Shown: positions 26,876 through 36,173 of the stretch, one piece after another
How positions within the stretch are numbered: the stretch's first letter is position 1
How the letters are laid out: every line of letters starts with the position of its first letter
Source of the DNA: Flavivirga rizhaonensis
Lineage (GTDB): Bacteria; Bacteroidota; Bacteroidia; Flavobacteriales; Flavobacteriaceae
Assembly (NCBI RefSeq): GCF_004791695.1
Contig: NZ_SRSO01000011.1
Location: 1 to 64,000, forward strand
Direction of reading: 5' to 3'
Length of the DNA: 64,000 nt
Made by a program: the position numbers and the translations under genes
The notes under the pieces: model-generated
The model's database searches: none
Told to the model about the DNA's origin: nothing
Seen by the model: the letters and a program-made list of their open reading frames with translations, nothing else

Positions 26876-28210
26876 TTAATCTCTAAAGACTTTATTAGGA
26901 AATACAACAACGCTTTCAAAACCGTTTTCACCAACTGAAGCTATTCCGAAAAAATAATTATCAATAACAATACCATCTAATGTGAATTCCGAGACATCTC
27001 CAACATATCTACTATAATCCCAGGTAGGTGAGGTGGTATTTCTCCAGTAAATTTTGTAGCCTATAGCCCCATCAACTTTATCCCATTTAAATTTTACCGA
27101 TGGTTCTACAATACCTCCAATAGCTACATTTTTTGGTGCTGGGGGAGCAGTAGCTAAACTGGCCATATTGATGGCATTCACTGCGGTGAGTTTTTTTGCA
27201 TAACCAAAATTTACATACTCAATAACATCACCATATTTTATACCATTTTCTTCACGAATATCTTGATGTTGCTGTGTGTAGTTTTCATGAGCTTCCATAA
27301 TACGAATACCTGCATATCCCAAATCATTAAAAGGACGGTGATGTCCACCACGACCAAACCTATCAAGCCTATAAACCATCATAGGATTCATCTCTGGCAT
27401 ATATATTTTTGTGGTTTTATAGACATAGCGTGCTAATTGACGAGAAATACCATCAACTTCTCCACCATAAAACCGACGTAGTGTTCTTTGACGTTCTGTT
27501 TCATTAGGAGGGACAGGTTCTGAAAATATTCTAAACGTTCTATTATCAATAACACCATCCACCCCTTTAATATTTCCGATCATATCATTATTAAAAACGC
27601 CGATAATATCCCAGGCTTTTTCCTGAGCATGTTTTGCTAATCCAGCACCACCAAAGAGTCCTTGTTCTTCACCAGATAGGCCTACGTAAATAATACTGCT
27701 CTCAAATTGATATTTAGATAAAACCCTAGCTGCTTCAATAGTTCCTGCCATACCCGAAGCATTATCATTAGCTCCAGGAGCATCGGTGGTAAAATCCATA
27801 GTATTGCTGGCTCGAGAATCAATATCACCACTCATAATGATATATCGATTGGAATATTTAGTCCCTTTTTGAATAGCGACTACATTAACCACCCATGCAT
27901 CGTGTGGTACGCGATTGTTTCCCTTTTTAGTAACAAAGTCTTTTTGGTAAAAGACTTCTAGACAATTATTACAATCTTTTGAAATGGCTTCAAATTCTGA
28001 TTTTATCCATCGCCTGGCAGCACCTATGCCTCTGGTGTTTGAAATAGTGTCGCTAAAGGTATTTCTTGTTCCAAAATTTACAAGTGTTTGAATGTCTCTC
28101 TCAATTCGTTTTTCAGATATACCGTCAATGATATCGTATAACTGTTGGTGCGTTTGTGCAATAATAGTTGAAGGAACTAATAATAAAAGTAATAAGAATG
28201 TTAGTTTCAT
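26876..28210 (-). CDS. M28 family peptidase with C-terminal FN3-like domain
   Basis: A 444-residue exported protein (signal MKLTFLLLLLLVPSTIIAQ). The M28 zinc-peptidase core shows GANDNASGMAGTIEAARVL (bridging Asp), SGEEQGLFG (Glu pair) and NDMIGN. The first ligand position, normally His in SGHxDSR, reads SGDIDSR here, so the metal site may be altered or this is a natural subgroup. The last ligand is in GGHHRPFNDLGYAGIRI. Residues about 355-440 form a fibronectin III-like domain. The M1 gene lies 47 bases downstream. Confidence 0.85.
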   Translation of the reverse strand: MKLTFLLLLLLVPSTIIAQTHQQLYDIIDGISEKRIERDIQTLVNFGTRNTFSDTISNTRGIGAARRWIKSEFEAISKDCNNCLEVFYQKDFVTKKGNNRVPHDAWVVNVVAIQKGTKYSNRYIIMSGDIDSRASNTMDFTTDAPGANDNASGMAGTIEAARVLSKYQFESSIIYVGLSGEEQGLFGGAGLAKHAQEKAWDIIGVFNNDMIGNIKGVDGVIDNRTFRIFSEPVPPNETERQRTLRRFYGGEVDGISRQLARYVYKTTKIYMPEMNPMMVYRLDRFGRGGHHRPFNDLGYAGIRIMEAHENYTQQHQDIREENGIKYGDVIEYVNFGYAKKLTAVNAINMASLATAPPAPKNVAIGGIVEPSVKFKWDKVDGAIGYKIYWRNTTSPTWDYSRYVGDVSEFTLDGIVIDNYFFGIASVGENGFESVVVFPNKVFRD

Positions 28211-28343
28211 TTCATGTCAAAAAAATTAATGTTTTAAAGATAATGAAAATAAACCCAGAGTTATGTTAAACTATTAGCTGTATTCTGTATTCAAGCATTA
28301 CTGTTTGTTTCGAAAATTAAGTTATGAAAAGTAATACCTTATT

Positions 28344-28594
28344 TAAAGTGAGTTATATATATTAATAATTGACAATCAGTTGTTTATCTATTTTGATGAA
28401 GAAACTATGTCATTCCAAATGCTACGGAGGGTAAAATATATTTTACTTGAACGTATATAGCGTAGCTATTGAGGAGGAATCCCATCCTCATGAGATTTCT
28501 CGCCTCTCATACTTCGCTCTGTTGAAATGACAAATACTTGAAAATCATTGTTTTAATGTTGTTTTTATAAAAAAAATAAATCGAACTGATGTTA
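28344..28594. mobile_element. MITE-like element, family A, copy 2 (inverted)
   Basis: A 251-base element that is the reverse complement of the one at 12943-13198, sharing among others GCTACGGAGGGTAAAATATA, CTTGAACGTATATAGCGTAG and CATTGTTTTAATGTTG-like ends. Its right end AAATCGAACTGATGTTA provides the stop codon (28592-28594) of the DUF6265 gene, so the element touches a gene end as copy 1 does. Confidence 0.7.
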
Positions 28595-29074
28595 TTTAGT
28601 GTAATTAAACTTAACAGTTTCTATAGAGCCATTTTTTTGTTTTATATCAACATATACATTCATTTCGTTATCATTTACTTTTTCAAAGGACATGCCTTCA
28701 AAAATCACTTTGTTTTCAGTTATTTCTTTAAGAGTAAAATCTACTGTTTCATCTTTAGTTTCCCACCCTTTTAAGTCGTTGTTAAAGTGTTTTAATTGAA
28801 GAATGAGTGTGTTTTCTATTTCACGAATTATTTCTATTTCGTAAAAAGAAACTTTTCCATTATTTATTAGTTTGAAAGTTGCCATCATGGAACCCCCAGA
28901 GGGTTTACTCCAATTTTCTTCAGTTTGACCTCCAAAGGCTTCTCCTTTCCAATTACCAGAAATCCATGAAATGTTTCCTAATTTCGGCGCTAATATTTTC
29001 TCAGCTTGTGTATGGCATGGTAAACTAAAAAGAGACGCTATTATTACTAATACAATTACAATAAAATCTTTCAT
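28592..29074 (-). CDS. DUF6265 family protein, exported
   Basis: A 160-residue protein with a signal peptide (MKDFIVIVLVIIASLFSLPCHTQA) and a lipocalin-like beta barrel of the DUF6265 family, seen in NISWISGNWKGEAFGGQTEENW, then SGGSMMATFKL and FYEIEIIREI. The ligand is unknown. The stop codon coincides with the end of a MITE-like element, so the last residues (FNYTK) may differ from relatives. Confidence 0.8.
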   Translation of the reverse strand: MKDFIVIVLVIIASLFSLPCHTQAEKILAPKLGNISWISGNWKGEAFGGQTEENWSKPSGGSMMATFKLINNGKVSFYEIEIIREIENTLILQLKHFNNDLKGWETKDETVDFTLKEITENKVIFEGMSFEKVNDNEMNVYVDIKQKNGSIETVKFNYTK

Positions 29075-29162
29075 AATCTTAAATTTTAATGAGTTTATTA
29101 TTAAGACGTTTGTGACGTTTAAAAAGAAGACATATTTTCCAAGTTTAACATAGTAAAAAAAG

Positions 29163-29199
29163 AAAAACGCCTCGAAAAAAAAAATTCCGGAGCGTTTTT
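29163..29199 (-). terminator. terminator downstream of acyl-CoA dehydrogenase
   Basis: On the minus strand AAAAACGCTCCG pairs imperfectly with CGAGGCGTTTTT across an A/T loop and is followed by T-rich sequence. It begins 35 bases after the stop codon at 29234 and would end the beta-oxidation transcript. Confidence 0.6.
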
Positions 29200-29233
29200 A
29201 GAATTGAGTTAGTCACAAATTATATTGTTTATA

Positions 29234-31039
29234 CTAAAAACAGTATTTGTTTTCTTTAATCACTTTTTCAGCAATGATATGTCTTAATTCAATGATATTA
29301 GGCATATTAACATATTTAATATAGCGTTTTAAGCCCATAAGCATCATACGTTGTTCATCACCCGTAGAGAATGAAATAATGGAATGTTTACCAGCTGTTT
29401 CAATAACATCAATAGCATGGAATAAGTTTAGTTTGGCCATAGCTATTTGTTCTTTCACTTGATCTTCGCCTTCTTTTTTAGCCATTTTTTCTGCACGAAG
29501 AATGGCCGTTTCGGCTAAATAAATCTGGATTAATATATCTGATGCAGCCAACATTAATTGCTGTTGCTCTTCAATTTTCTCACCGTATTTCTGTAAAGCA
29601 GCTCCAGCCACCATTAAGAATAGTTTTTTAAGATTCTTTACGATATTTTTTTCTTCAGAAAATAATTCAGAATAATCAGGTACATCAAAAGATGGAATAC
29701 CAACTAATTCATCTTTAACTGCCATAGCTGGTGTTAAAACATCTACATGACCTTTCATGGCTTTTTTGATAAGCATACCAATTGAAAGCATTCTGTTTAT
29801 CTCATTAGTACCTTCATAGATTCTTGCTATACGTGCATCTCTCCATGCAGATTCAATAGGTGTTTCTTCAGAGAATCCCATACCTCCAAATATTTGAATG
29901 CCTTCATCAGTACATCTTTGAGTGTATTCTGAAACAGCTACTTTTAAGATAGAGCATTCTATAGCATATTCTTCAACACCTTTTAATTCGGCTTCCTGAT
30001 GGGTGTCTTTTCCGTTATTTTTTCTTAGTTCAATACGATCCTCAATATTTTTTGCTGCTCTATAACTGGCAGCTTCTCCTACCCAGCAATTAGTTGCCAT
30101 TTCTGCTATTTTTTGGCGAATGGCACCAAAACTAGAAATTGGTGTTTTAAATTGAATACGCTCGTTGGCATATTTCACAGATTCCGTTATAACACGACGT
30201 TGTGCATCTAAACATGCTGCTGCTAGTTTTATTCTACCCACATTAAGAGCGTTCATAGCTATTTTAAATCCATTGCCTCTTGTTGATAGCATATTTTCAA
30301 TAGGAACTACGGTTTCATTAAAGAATACCTGGCGTGTAGAAGAGGCGCGAATCCCTAGTTTATGCTCTTCTTCACCCATGGTAATACCATTAGGGTTTTC
30401 AGGATCGTATTCTATGATAAATCCAGTAATATTTTTATCGTCTTCTATACGAGCAAAAACAATCATTAAACTACAAAAGCCCGCATTTGAAATCCACATT
30501 TTTTGCCCAGTAATACTATAACTTTTACCATCGGCAGAGAGTACTGCTTTTGTTTTACCTGAGTTAGCATCACTACCAGCACTTGGTTCGGTTAAGCAAT
30601 ATGAACCAAACCATTCACCAGAAGCCAATTTTGGTACATATTTTTTCTTTTGTTCTTCGGTTCCGTATAAAGTAATAGGCATGGTTCCAATTCCAGTATG
30701 CGCTCCAAAAGCTGTACTAAAAGAACCAGTAGCTCCAGAAATATAATCACAAACAAGCATCGTATCTACAAATCCCATACCCATGCCACCATATTCTTCT
30801 GGAACAGAAACACTCAAAAAACCAAGTTCACCAGCTTTTTGCATGCATGATTCTGTTAAGGCATAATCCTTTTTTTCAAATTGTGCTTTGTTTGCCCAAA
30901 TTTCTCTATCAACAAACTCAGTCACAGCTTCTTTCATCATCAATTGATCTTCATTGAAATCTTCTGGAGTGAATATGTCTTCACAATTGGTGTCTTTTAC
31001 TAAGAACTGTCCGCCACGTAAAATATCTTTTTCTTCCAT
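29234..31039 (-). CDS. acyl-CoA dehydrogenase
   Basis: A 601-residue flavoenzyme that makes the first double bond in fatty acyl-CoA. Residues about 30-400 are the dehydrogenase core with YCLTEPSAGSDA (FAD-binding), KMWISNAGF, and QIFGGMGFSEE; the active-site Glu is likely in YEGTNEINRML. A C-terminal extension of about 170 residues makes it like the long (VLCAD-type, two-domain) class. It is transcribed last in the beta-oxidation operon after FadB-like, thiolase and two four-helix-bundle genes. Confidence 0.93.
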   Translation of the reverse strand: MEEKDILRGGQFLVKDTNCEDIFTPEDFNEDQLMMKEAVTEFVDREIWANKAQFEKKDYALTESCMQKAGELGFLSVSVPEEYGGMGMGFVDTMLVCDYISGATGSFSTAFGAHTGIGTMPITLYGTEEQKKKYVPKLASGEWFGSYCLTEPSAGSDANSGKTKAVLSADGKSYSITGQKMWISNAGFCSLMIVFARIEDDKNITGFIIEYDPENPNGITMGEEEHKLGIRASSTRQVFFNETVVPIENMLSTRGNGFKIAMNALNVGRIKLAAACLDAQRRVITESVKYANERIQFKTPISSFGAIRQKIAEMATNCWVGEAASYRAAKNIEDRIELRKNNGKDTHQEAELKGVEEYAIECSILKVAVSEYTQRCTDEGIQIFGGMGFSEETPIESAWRDARIARIYEGTNEINRMLSIGMLIKKAMKGHVDVLTPAMAVKDELVGIPSFDVPDYSELFSEEKNIVKNLKKLFLMVAGAALQKYGEKIEEQQQLMLAASDILIQIYLAETAILRAEKMAKKEGEDQVKEQIAMAKLNLFHAIDVIETAGKHSIISFSTGDEQRMMLMGLKRYIKYVNMPNIIELRHIIAEKVIKENKYCF

Positions 31040-31085
31040 TTTATTTGAGGTTTATAATAAGATTAAAGAAGAAAGAAAATAGACC

Positions 31086-31448
31086 TTAATTGAGGCTGTT
31101 TTGAAAGCCCATTGTCATTCTTTGGAATTCTTCTATTTTTCCTTCTAGTGTATTTAATATTATTTTGTTTATATATTTTCTATGATGTGCTACTAATAAT
31201 TGTGTTCCTAATTCAAAAGATGAGCCTAAAGAGATATCTAAAAAATGACTAAAAGATTTGTCTGTTCTGGCTGAACCTTCAGCAATGTTGCTAGGTATTG
31301 AAACAGAGCATCTGCTTATTTGAGAACTTAAATCGAATCTTTCATGTTTTGGAAAATCTAACAAGATATCAGATACATTATTTGTAATCTCTAAGCCGAG
31401 TTTCCAAATTTTTAAATTTTTATAATTATGTCTTTGTTTAGCACACAT
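31086..31448 (-). CDS. four-helix-bundle protein (S23/IVS type), copy 1
   Basis: A 120-residue protein of the four-helix-bundle family first seen in 23S rRNA intervening sequences: the motif FDLSSQISRCSVSIPSNIAEGSAR is diagnostic (given in two parts: FDLSSQISR and CSVSIPSNIAEG), with the KNLKIWKLG start. No rRNA is nearby. The role is unknown; relatives bind nucleic acid (Avd of retroelements). It sits between thiolase and acyl-CoA dehydrogenase. A second, related gene sits one position upstream in the same operon. Confidence 0.85.
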   Translation of the reverse strand: MCAKQRHNYKNLKIWKLGLEITNNVSDILLDFPKHERFDLSSQISRCSVSIPSNIAEGSARTDKSFSHFLDISLGSSFELGTQLLVAHHRKYINKIILNTLEGKIEEFQRMTMGFQNSLN

Positions 31449-31500
31449 TTTAAAATCTATTTTCTTTTATCTATATGCTCTTCTCTCTATGGTTTTATTA

Positions 31501-32694
31501 TTAATTAAGAAACTCGAATATGCCACAAGCTCCTTGACCAGTACCAACGCACATGGTAACGGCTCCATATTTTCCTTTCATGTCGCGTTTACGCATTTCA
31601 TCAAATAATTGCACGGATAACTTTGCTCCTGTACAACCTAAAGGATGTCCTAGTGCTATGGCTCCTCCATTTACATTTATAATATCAGGGTTGAGGTCTA
31701 ATTCTCTAATCACAGCTAAAGATTGAGATGCAAATGCTTCGTTTAATTCGATGAGCTCTAAATCAGATTGTTTTAAACCAGCTTGTTTTAAAGCCTTTGG
31801 AATAGCTTTTACTGGGCCTATTCCCATGATACGAGGTTCAACGCCTGCTGCTGCATAGTTAACTAAACGTGCAATAGGTTCTAGGTGTAATTCTTTCACC
31901 ATGTCTTCACTCATCACCATAACAAAGGCAGCTCCATCACTCATTTGAGACGAATTTCCAGCTGTCACACTGCCACCAGCAGCAAATACAGCTCGTAGTT
32001 TTGCTAAAGCTTCTTTACTGGTTCCAGCACGGGGCCCTTCGTCTTTTGTTACGGTATATGATTTAGTAGCTTTCTTTCCATTGGAATCAATATAAGTTTG
32101 TTCCACGTCAATAGGTACAATCTGATCTTGAAAACGATTTTCTGCTTGTGCTTTTAAAGCTTTCATATGTGAATTGTATGCAAATTCATCTTGATCTTCA
32201 CGAGATACCTTAAACTGGTTAGCTACGGCTTCTGCTGTATTTCCCATACCCCAGTAATAATCTTCATGACCAGCTTTTACTATGTCGTAATTTAATTCAG
32301 GCTTAAATCCTGTCATAGGCACAGCACTCATACTTTCTGCACCTCCAGCAATAATACAGTCAGCCATTCCAGATTGTATTTTAGCAGTAGCAATACCAAT
32401 GGTTTCGATACCAGATGAACAAAAACGATTTACAGTAACTCCAGGAACATCTACACTATTTAATCCCATTAAAGAGATTAAACGAGCCATATTTAATCCT
32501 TGAGATCCTTCTGGCATGGCATTACCAACAATAACGTCGTCTATGCGCGTTTTGTCTAATTGTGGTAATTCCTTCATCATATATTGAATGGTTTCTGCAG
32601 CCAATTCATCAGTTCTTTTAAAACGAAATACGCCTTTTGGAGCCTTTCCAACTGCTGTTCTGTATGCTTTTACGATGTAAGCGGTTTTGTTCAT
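31501..32694 (-). CDS. fadA: acetyl-CoA C-acyltransferase (thiolase)
   Basis: A 397-residue thiolase that cleaves 3-ketoacyl-CoA. The acyl-accepting Cys is in NRFCSSGIETI, the catalytic His in GGAIALGHPLGCTGAK and the second Cys in CVGTGQGACGIFE. The length and motifs are full. It follows the FadB-like gene, from which it is parted by a four-helix-bundle gene, and both together complete beta-oxidation. Confidence 0.93.
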   Translation of the reverse strand: MNKTAYIVKAYRTAVGKAPKGVFRFKRTDELAAETIQYMMKELPQLDKTRIDDVIVGNAMPEGSQGLNMARLISLMGLNSVDVPGVTVNRFCSSGIETIGIATAKIQSGMADCIIAGGAESMSAVPMTGFKPELNYDIVKAGHEDYYWGMGNTAEAVANQFKVSREDQDEFAYNSHMKALKAQAENRFQDQIVPIDVEQTYIDSNGKKATKSYTVTKDEGPRAGTSKEALAKLRAVFAAGGSVTAGNSSQMSDGAAFVMVMSEDMVKELHLEPIARLVNYAAAGVEPRIMGIGPVKAIPKALKQAGLKQSDLELIELNEAFASQSLAVIRELDLNPDIINVNGGAIALGHPLGCTGAKLSVQLFDEMRKRDMKGKYGAVTMCVGTGQGACGIFEFLN

Positions 32695-32735
32695 AGTTTA
32701 TAAGTATTTTGACATATGATGATAAGACGAATGAC

Positions 32736-33101
32736 TTAAGACTTTTGCAAGTTTTCCATGAATCGTGTTATCATTCCCTGAATCATTTGAATTTTTTTTT
32801 CTAAATGTTTAAAAGTGTTTTCGGAAATATATCCTATTTCAAAAGAGATTATTAATTGCGTTTCCCACTCGAAGGCTGAGCCTAAGGCTGTTTCCAAATA
32901 TTGAATAAAGTGCTTATCTGTTCCTTTACTTGTACCTTCAGCAATGTTTGAAGGAATTGAAACAGAGCATCTTTGCATTTGATTTGAAAGTGCATAAACT
33001 TCTGACTTTGGAAACGTTTTGGTCGTGATGTAAGTTTCTTTTACTATTGAAATACCATCTTTCCAAATTGTTAATTTTCTAAAATTATGTCTTGCGGCCA
33101 T
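32736..33101 (-). CDS. four-helix-bundle protein (S23/IVS type), copy 2
   Basis: A 121-residue protein with MAARHNFRKLTIWKDG at the start and CSVSIPSNIAEGTSKG in the middle, the same family as the gene at 31086. The start was set at ATG 33101 because relatives begin near that Met; the frame is open 13 codons further. The two copies differ considerably, so they are not a recent duplicate. It lies between the FadB-like gene and thiolase. Confidence 0.85.
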   Translation of the reverse strand: MAARHNFRKLTIWKDGISIVKETYITTKTFPKSEVYALSNQMQRCSVSIPSNIAEGTSKGTDKHFIQYLETALGSAFEWETQLIISFEIGYISENTFKHLEKKIQMIQGMITRFMENLQKS

Positions 33102-33192
33102 TTTACTCTTATTTTTATTTTTGACTATGATATAAGACATTCTATTTCGTCTTTAAGTCCTATGTCAATTAGTCTTAAATCGTCATAAATAC

Positions 33193-35601
33193 TTAGTTTC
33201 TCAACGGTTTCCCAGTCGTCAACATATGCTGTATACGTTCTAACGTTTTACGCTCTGTGCATAGGCTTAAAAATGCTTCACGTTCTAAATCCAATAAATA
33301 TTGTTCAGTAACTAGGCTCGGCTCGGATAAATCACCTCCTGCCATGACATAAGCTAATTTGTTTGCTATTTTATGATCGTGCTCACTTATATAATTTGCA
33401 GCTTCCATAGAATCAGTTCCTACTAAAAACATACCTAAGGCTTGTTTTCCAAGTACTTTTACATCTTTGCGTTTTATAGGTTGTGTGTAGCCAGCTTCTG
33501 CCATTAATTTTGCGTGAGCTTTAGCTGTCGCTATTTGTCGGTCTTTATTAATAATTACAATATCTTTTCCTTTTTGGAGTACACCCATATCAAACGCCTC
33601 ATAAGCAGACGTTGCAACTTTGGCCATACCGATAGTTAAAAAGTATTCTTGTAATATATTTAATTCCACATCACCTTTTCTAAATGTATCAGAAGCCCTT
33701 AAAGCCATTTCTTTAGAACCAGCACCTCCTGGAATAACACCAACACCAAACTCTACTAACCCAATGTAAGTTTCTGCTGCAGCGACTACTTTATCAGCAT
33801 GCATAGATAATTCACAAGCACCTCCTAAAGACATGCCGTGTGGTGCTGAAATGGTTGGAATAGAGGAGTAGCGCATGCGCATCATCGTATCTTGAAAATA
33901 CTTGATTGCTGCATTAAGCTCATCATATTCCTGCTCAACAGCCATCATAAATATCATACCAATATTGGCTCCAACTGAGAAATTGGCACCTTGGTTGCCA
34001 ATAATTAACCCCTGATACTCTTTTTCAGCTAAATCAATTGCTTTATTGAGCCCCGCTAAAACATCACCACCAATAGTATTCATTTTAGATTGGAATTCGC
34101 AGTTTAATATACCGTCTCCCAAATCTTCAATAACAACACCAGAGTTTTTAAAGACTTCATTAGATTTTCTAATATTATCTAAGATGATAAATGCGTCCTG
34201 ACCTGGTACTTTCTCTTGTGTTTTCTTCGGAATGTCGTAAGCATAAGTAGAACCTTCCTTAACAGAATAAAATGATTTACAACCAGATGCTAGCATATCA
34301 TTTACCCAATCTGCAGGTACTAAACCTTCAGCTTCCATGATTTCTATACCTTTTTCTACACCAATAGCATCCCATATTTGAAAGGGACCATGTTCCCAAC
34401 CAAAACCGGCTTTCATCGCGTCATCAATCTTATATAATTCGTCTGTTATTTCAGGAATGCGATTTGAAACGTAAGCAAATAAAGCAGCGAAACTTTTTCT
34501 ATAAAACTCTCCTGCTTTATCCTTGCCGGATACGAGTACTTTAAACCGATCTACAACGTTATCTATAGTTTTAGTAAGCTCCAGAGTAGCGAATTTCGCT
34601 TTCTTAGCAGCACGATATTCTAAGGTGTTTAAATCCAATGACAAGATTTCTTTCTTACCTTTAGCAGACACTGTTTTTTTATAAAACCCTTGTTTTGTTT
34701 TACTTCCTAACCATTTGTTTTTCATCATCGTGTCGATGAAATTTGGTAATTTAAAAAGTTCTAGGCGTTCATCTTCTTTGCAGTTTTCTGCTATGCCGTT
34801 TGCTACATGAACTAATGTGTCCAAACCAACAACATCAACGGTTCTGAATGTAGCAGATTTTGGCCTGCCAATAACTGGACCTGATAATTTATCAACTTCT
34901 TCAATGGTTAATCCCATGTCTTTAACAGCATGGAATAAACTCATAATACTAAAGATACCGATACGGTTTCCTATAAAAGCAGGTGTGTCTTTAGCTACTA
35001 CTGAGGTTTTTCCCAGGAATTGTTCACCATAACCATTAAGGAATTCTAAAACTGAAGCCTCTGTTTTAGGGCCAGGAATAATCTCGAATAATTTTAAGTA
35101 ACGCGCAGGATTAAAAAAGTGTGTTCCACAGAAGTGTTTCTGAAAGTCTTCACTACGTCCTTCACTCATAAACTTAATAGGAATACCAGATGTATTACTT
35201 GTAATTAAAGTGCCAGGTGTTCTATGTTTTTCTAGTGATTCAAAAACTTGTTGTTTTATATCCAATCGTTCAACGACCACCTCCATAATCCAATCAACAT
35301 CGGCTACTTTTGCAATATCGTCTTCCAGATTACCTGTTGTAATACGATTTGCAAACTTAGAATGATAAATTGGTGAAGGTTTCGATTTTAATGAGGCAGC
35401 AAGGGCATCGTTAACCAACCTGTTTCGTACTACTTTGTCTTCAAGTGTTAAACCTTTAGATTTTTCTTTGTCATTCAGTTCTCTTGGGACTATATCAAGT
35501 AATAAAACATCTACGCCAATATTAGCGAAATGGCATGCGATACCACTTCCCATAATACCGGAACCTATAATGGCTACCTTTTTTATTCTACGTTTACTCA
35601 T
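33193..35601 (-). CDS. 3-hydroxyacyl-CoA dehydrogenase / enoyl-CoA hydratase (FadB/FadN-like)
   Basis: An 802-residue bifunctional enzyme. The dehydrogenase comes first: the NAD-binding GSGIMGSGIACHFA (about 13-26), THFFNPARYLKLFEII and the C-terminal dimer domain. The hydratase is C-terminal with NFSVGANIG and SLGGACELSMHADKVV (about 600-640). The order dehydrogenase-hydratase is that of Bacillus FadN, opposite to E. coli FadB. It hydrates enoyl-CoA and oxidises the product. It is the first enzyme gene after marR, with a 9-base gap. Confidence 0.92.
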   Translation of the reverse strand: MSKRRIKKVAIIGSGIMGSGIACHFANIGVDVLLLDIVPRELNDKEKSKGLTLEDKVVRNRLVNDALAASLKSKPSPIYHSKFANRITTGNLEDDIAKVADVDWIMEVVVERLDIKQQVFESLEKHRTPGTLITSNTSGIPIKFMSEGRSEDFQKHFCGTHFFNPARYLKLFEIIPGPKTEASVLEFLNGYGEQFLGKTSVVAKDTPAFIGNRIGIFSIMSLFHAVKDMGLTIEEVDKLSGPVIGRPKSATFRTVDVVGLDTLVHVANGIAENCKEDERLELFKLPNFIDTMMKNKWLGSKTKQGFYKKTVSAKGKKEILSLDLNTLEYRAAKKAKFATLELTKTIDNVVDRFKVLVSGKDKAGEFYRKSFAALFAYVSNRIPEITDELYKIDDAMKAGFGWEHGPFQIWDAIGVEKGIEIMEAEGLVPADWVNDMLASGCKSFYSVKEGSTYAYDIPKKTQEKVPGQDAFIILDNIRKSNEVFKNSGVVIEDLGDGILNCEFQSKMNTIGGDVLAGLNKAIDLAEKEYQGLIIGNQGANFSVGANIGMIFMMAVEQEYDELNAAIKYFQDTMMRMRYSSIPTISAPHGMSLGGACELSMHADKVVAAAETYIGLVEFGVGVIPGGAGSKEMALRASDTFRKGDVELNILQEYFLTIGMAKVATSAYEAFDMGVLQKGKDIVIINKDRQIATAKAHAKLMAEAGYTQPIKRKDVKVLGKQALGMFLVGTDSMEAANYISEHDHKIANKLAYVMAGGDLSEPSLVTEQYLLDLEREAFLSLCTERKTLERIQHMLTTGKPLRN

Positions 35602-35610
35602 TTTATATTA

Positions 35611-36054
35611 CTAATCGTTTTGATTATATATTTTTTTGTTTGATACCATATCATTAATAACTTCAGCGACTTCATAAAAACTGTTTAGTTTTTCTTCTGA
35701 AACCTTACTTTTTATAGCTTCATTAAATGTTAAAACCTTTTCTCTTGAATAGGCTCTTTTTTCGAGACCAAAATCAGTGAGAGAAATGATAACACCTCGA
35801 CCATCTTTAGGATTGGGTTTACGTTCAATAAGTCCTTTAGCTTCCATGGTTTTCAATATTCTGGATAAACTGGTAGCTTCCATTCCCATTTTTGGTCCTA
35901 AAGCAGTAGAAGGCGTGCCTTCTTCTCGATCTATACTTAACAGAGTAAAGCCTGTTGCCATAGTACTTTCAAATTTTGCAGCTTCTTCATTATACATTTT
36001 TTGCACAGCAAGCCATGTCGTTCTTAATATATAGTCAATAGTTTTGTCTTTCAT
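35611..36054 (-). CDS. MarR family transcription regulator
   Basis: A 147-residue winged-helix regulator. The wing and recognition helix are in MGMEATSLSRILKTMEAKGL and RKPNPKDGRGVIISLTDFG. The start at ATG 36054 (MKDKTIDYIL) was chosen over 36099 because the upstream codons overlap the promoter and operator at 36073-36109. As the first gene before FadB-like, four-helix, thiolase and dehydrogenase genes, it likely represses them until acyl-CoA or fatty acids accumulate; this ligand is an inference from position. Confidence 0.88.
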   Translation of the reverse strand: MKDKTIDYILRTTWLAVQKMYNEEAAKFESTMATGFTLLSIDREEGTPSTALGPKMGMEATSLSRILKTMEAKGLIERKPNPKDGRGVIISLTDFGLEKRAYSREKVLTFNEAIKSKVSEEKLNSFYEVAEVINDMVSNKKIYNQND

Positions 36055-36072
36055 ATTATTTAGGTTGGTGAC

Positions 36073-36109
36073 CAAATATATGAAAAATTTATTATGCACG
36101 CATAATAAA
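36073..36109 (-). promoter_or_regulatory. promoter and MarR-type operator of the beta-oxidation operon
   Basis: On the minus strand a perfect -7 element TATATTTG lies at 36073-36080. Seven bases upstream of it is a palindrome with arms TTTATTATGC/GCATAATAAA and two bases between them (36088-36109). That places it between the -33 and -7 elements, the usual position of a repressor site. The size (22 bases) and the core TATGC-AC-GCATA fit MarR proteins. Confidence 0.7.
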
Positions 36110-36173
36110 TTGTGTAAAAATTAACACAACCTTGTTGAGAGAGTATTGAAAAGGTGTTTTGTGATCTTTTAAG

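Noticed and set aside
31086..33101. Four-helix-bundle genes as a sign of 23S rRNA intervening sequences or of a diversity-generating retroelement
   Set aside because: No rRNA sequence, reverse transcriptase or template repeat is near; the genes stand inside a metabolic operon.
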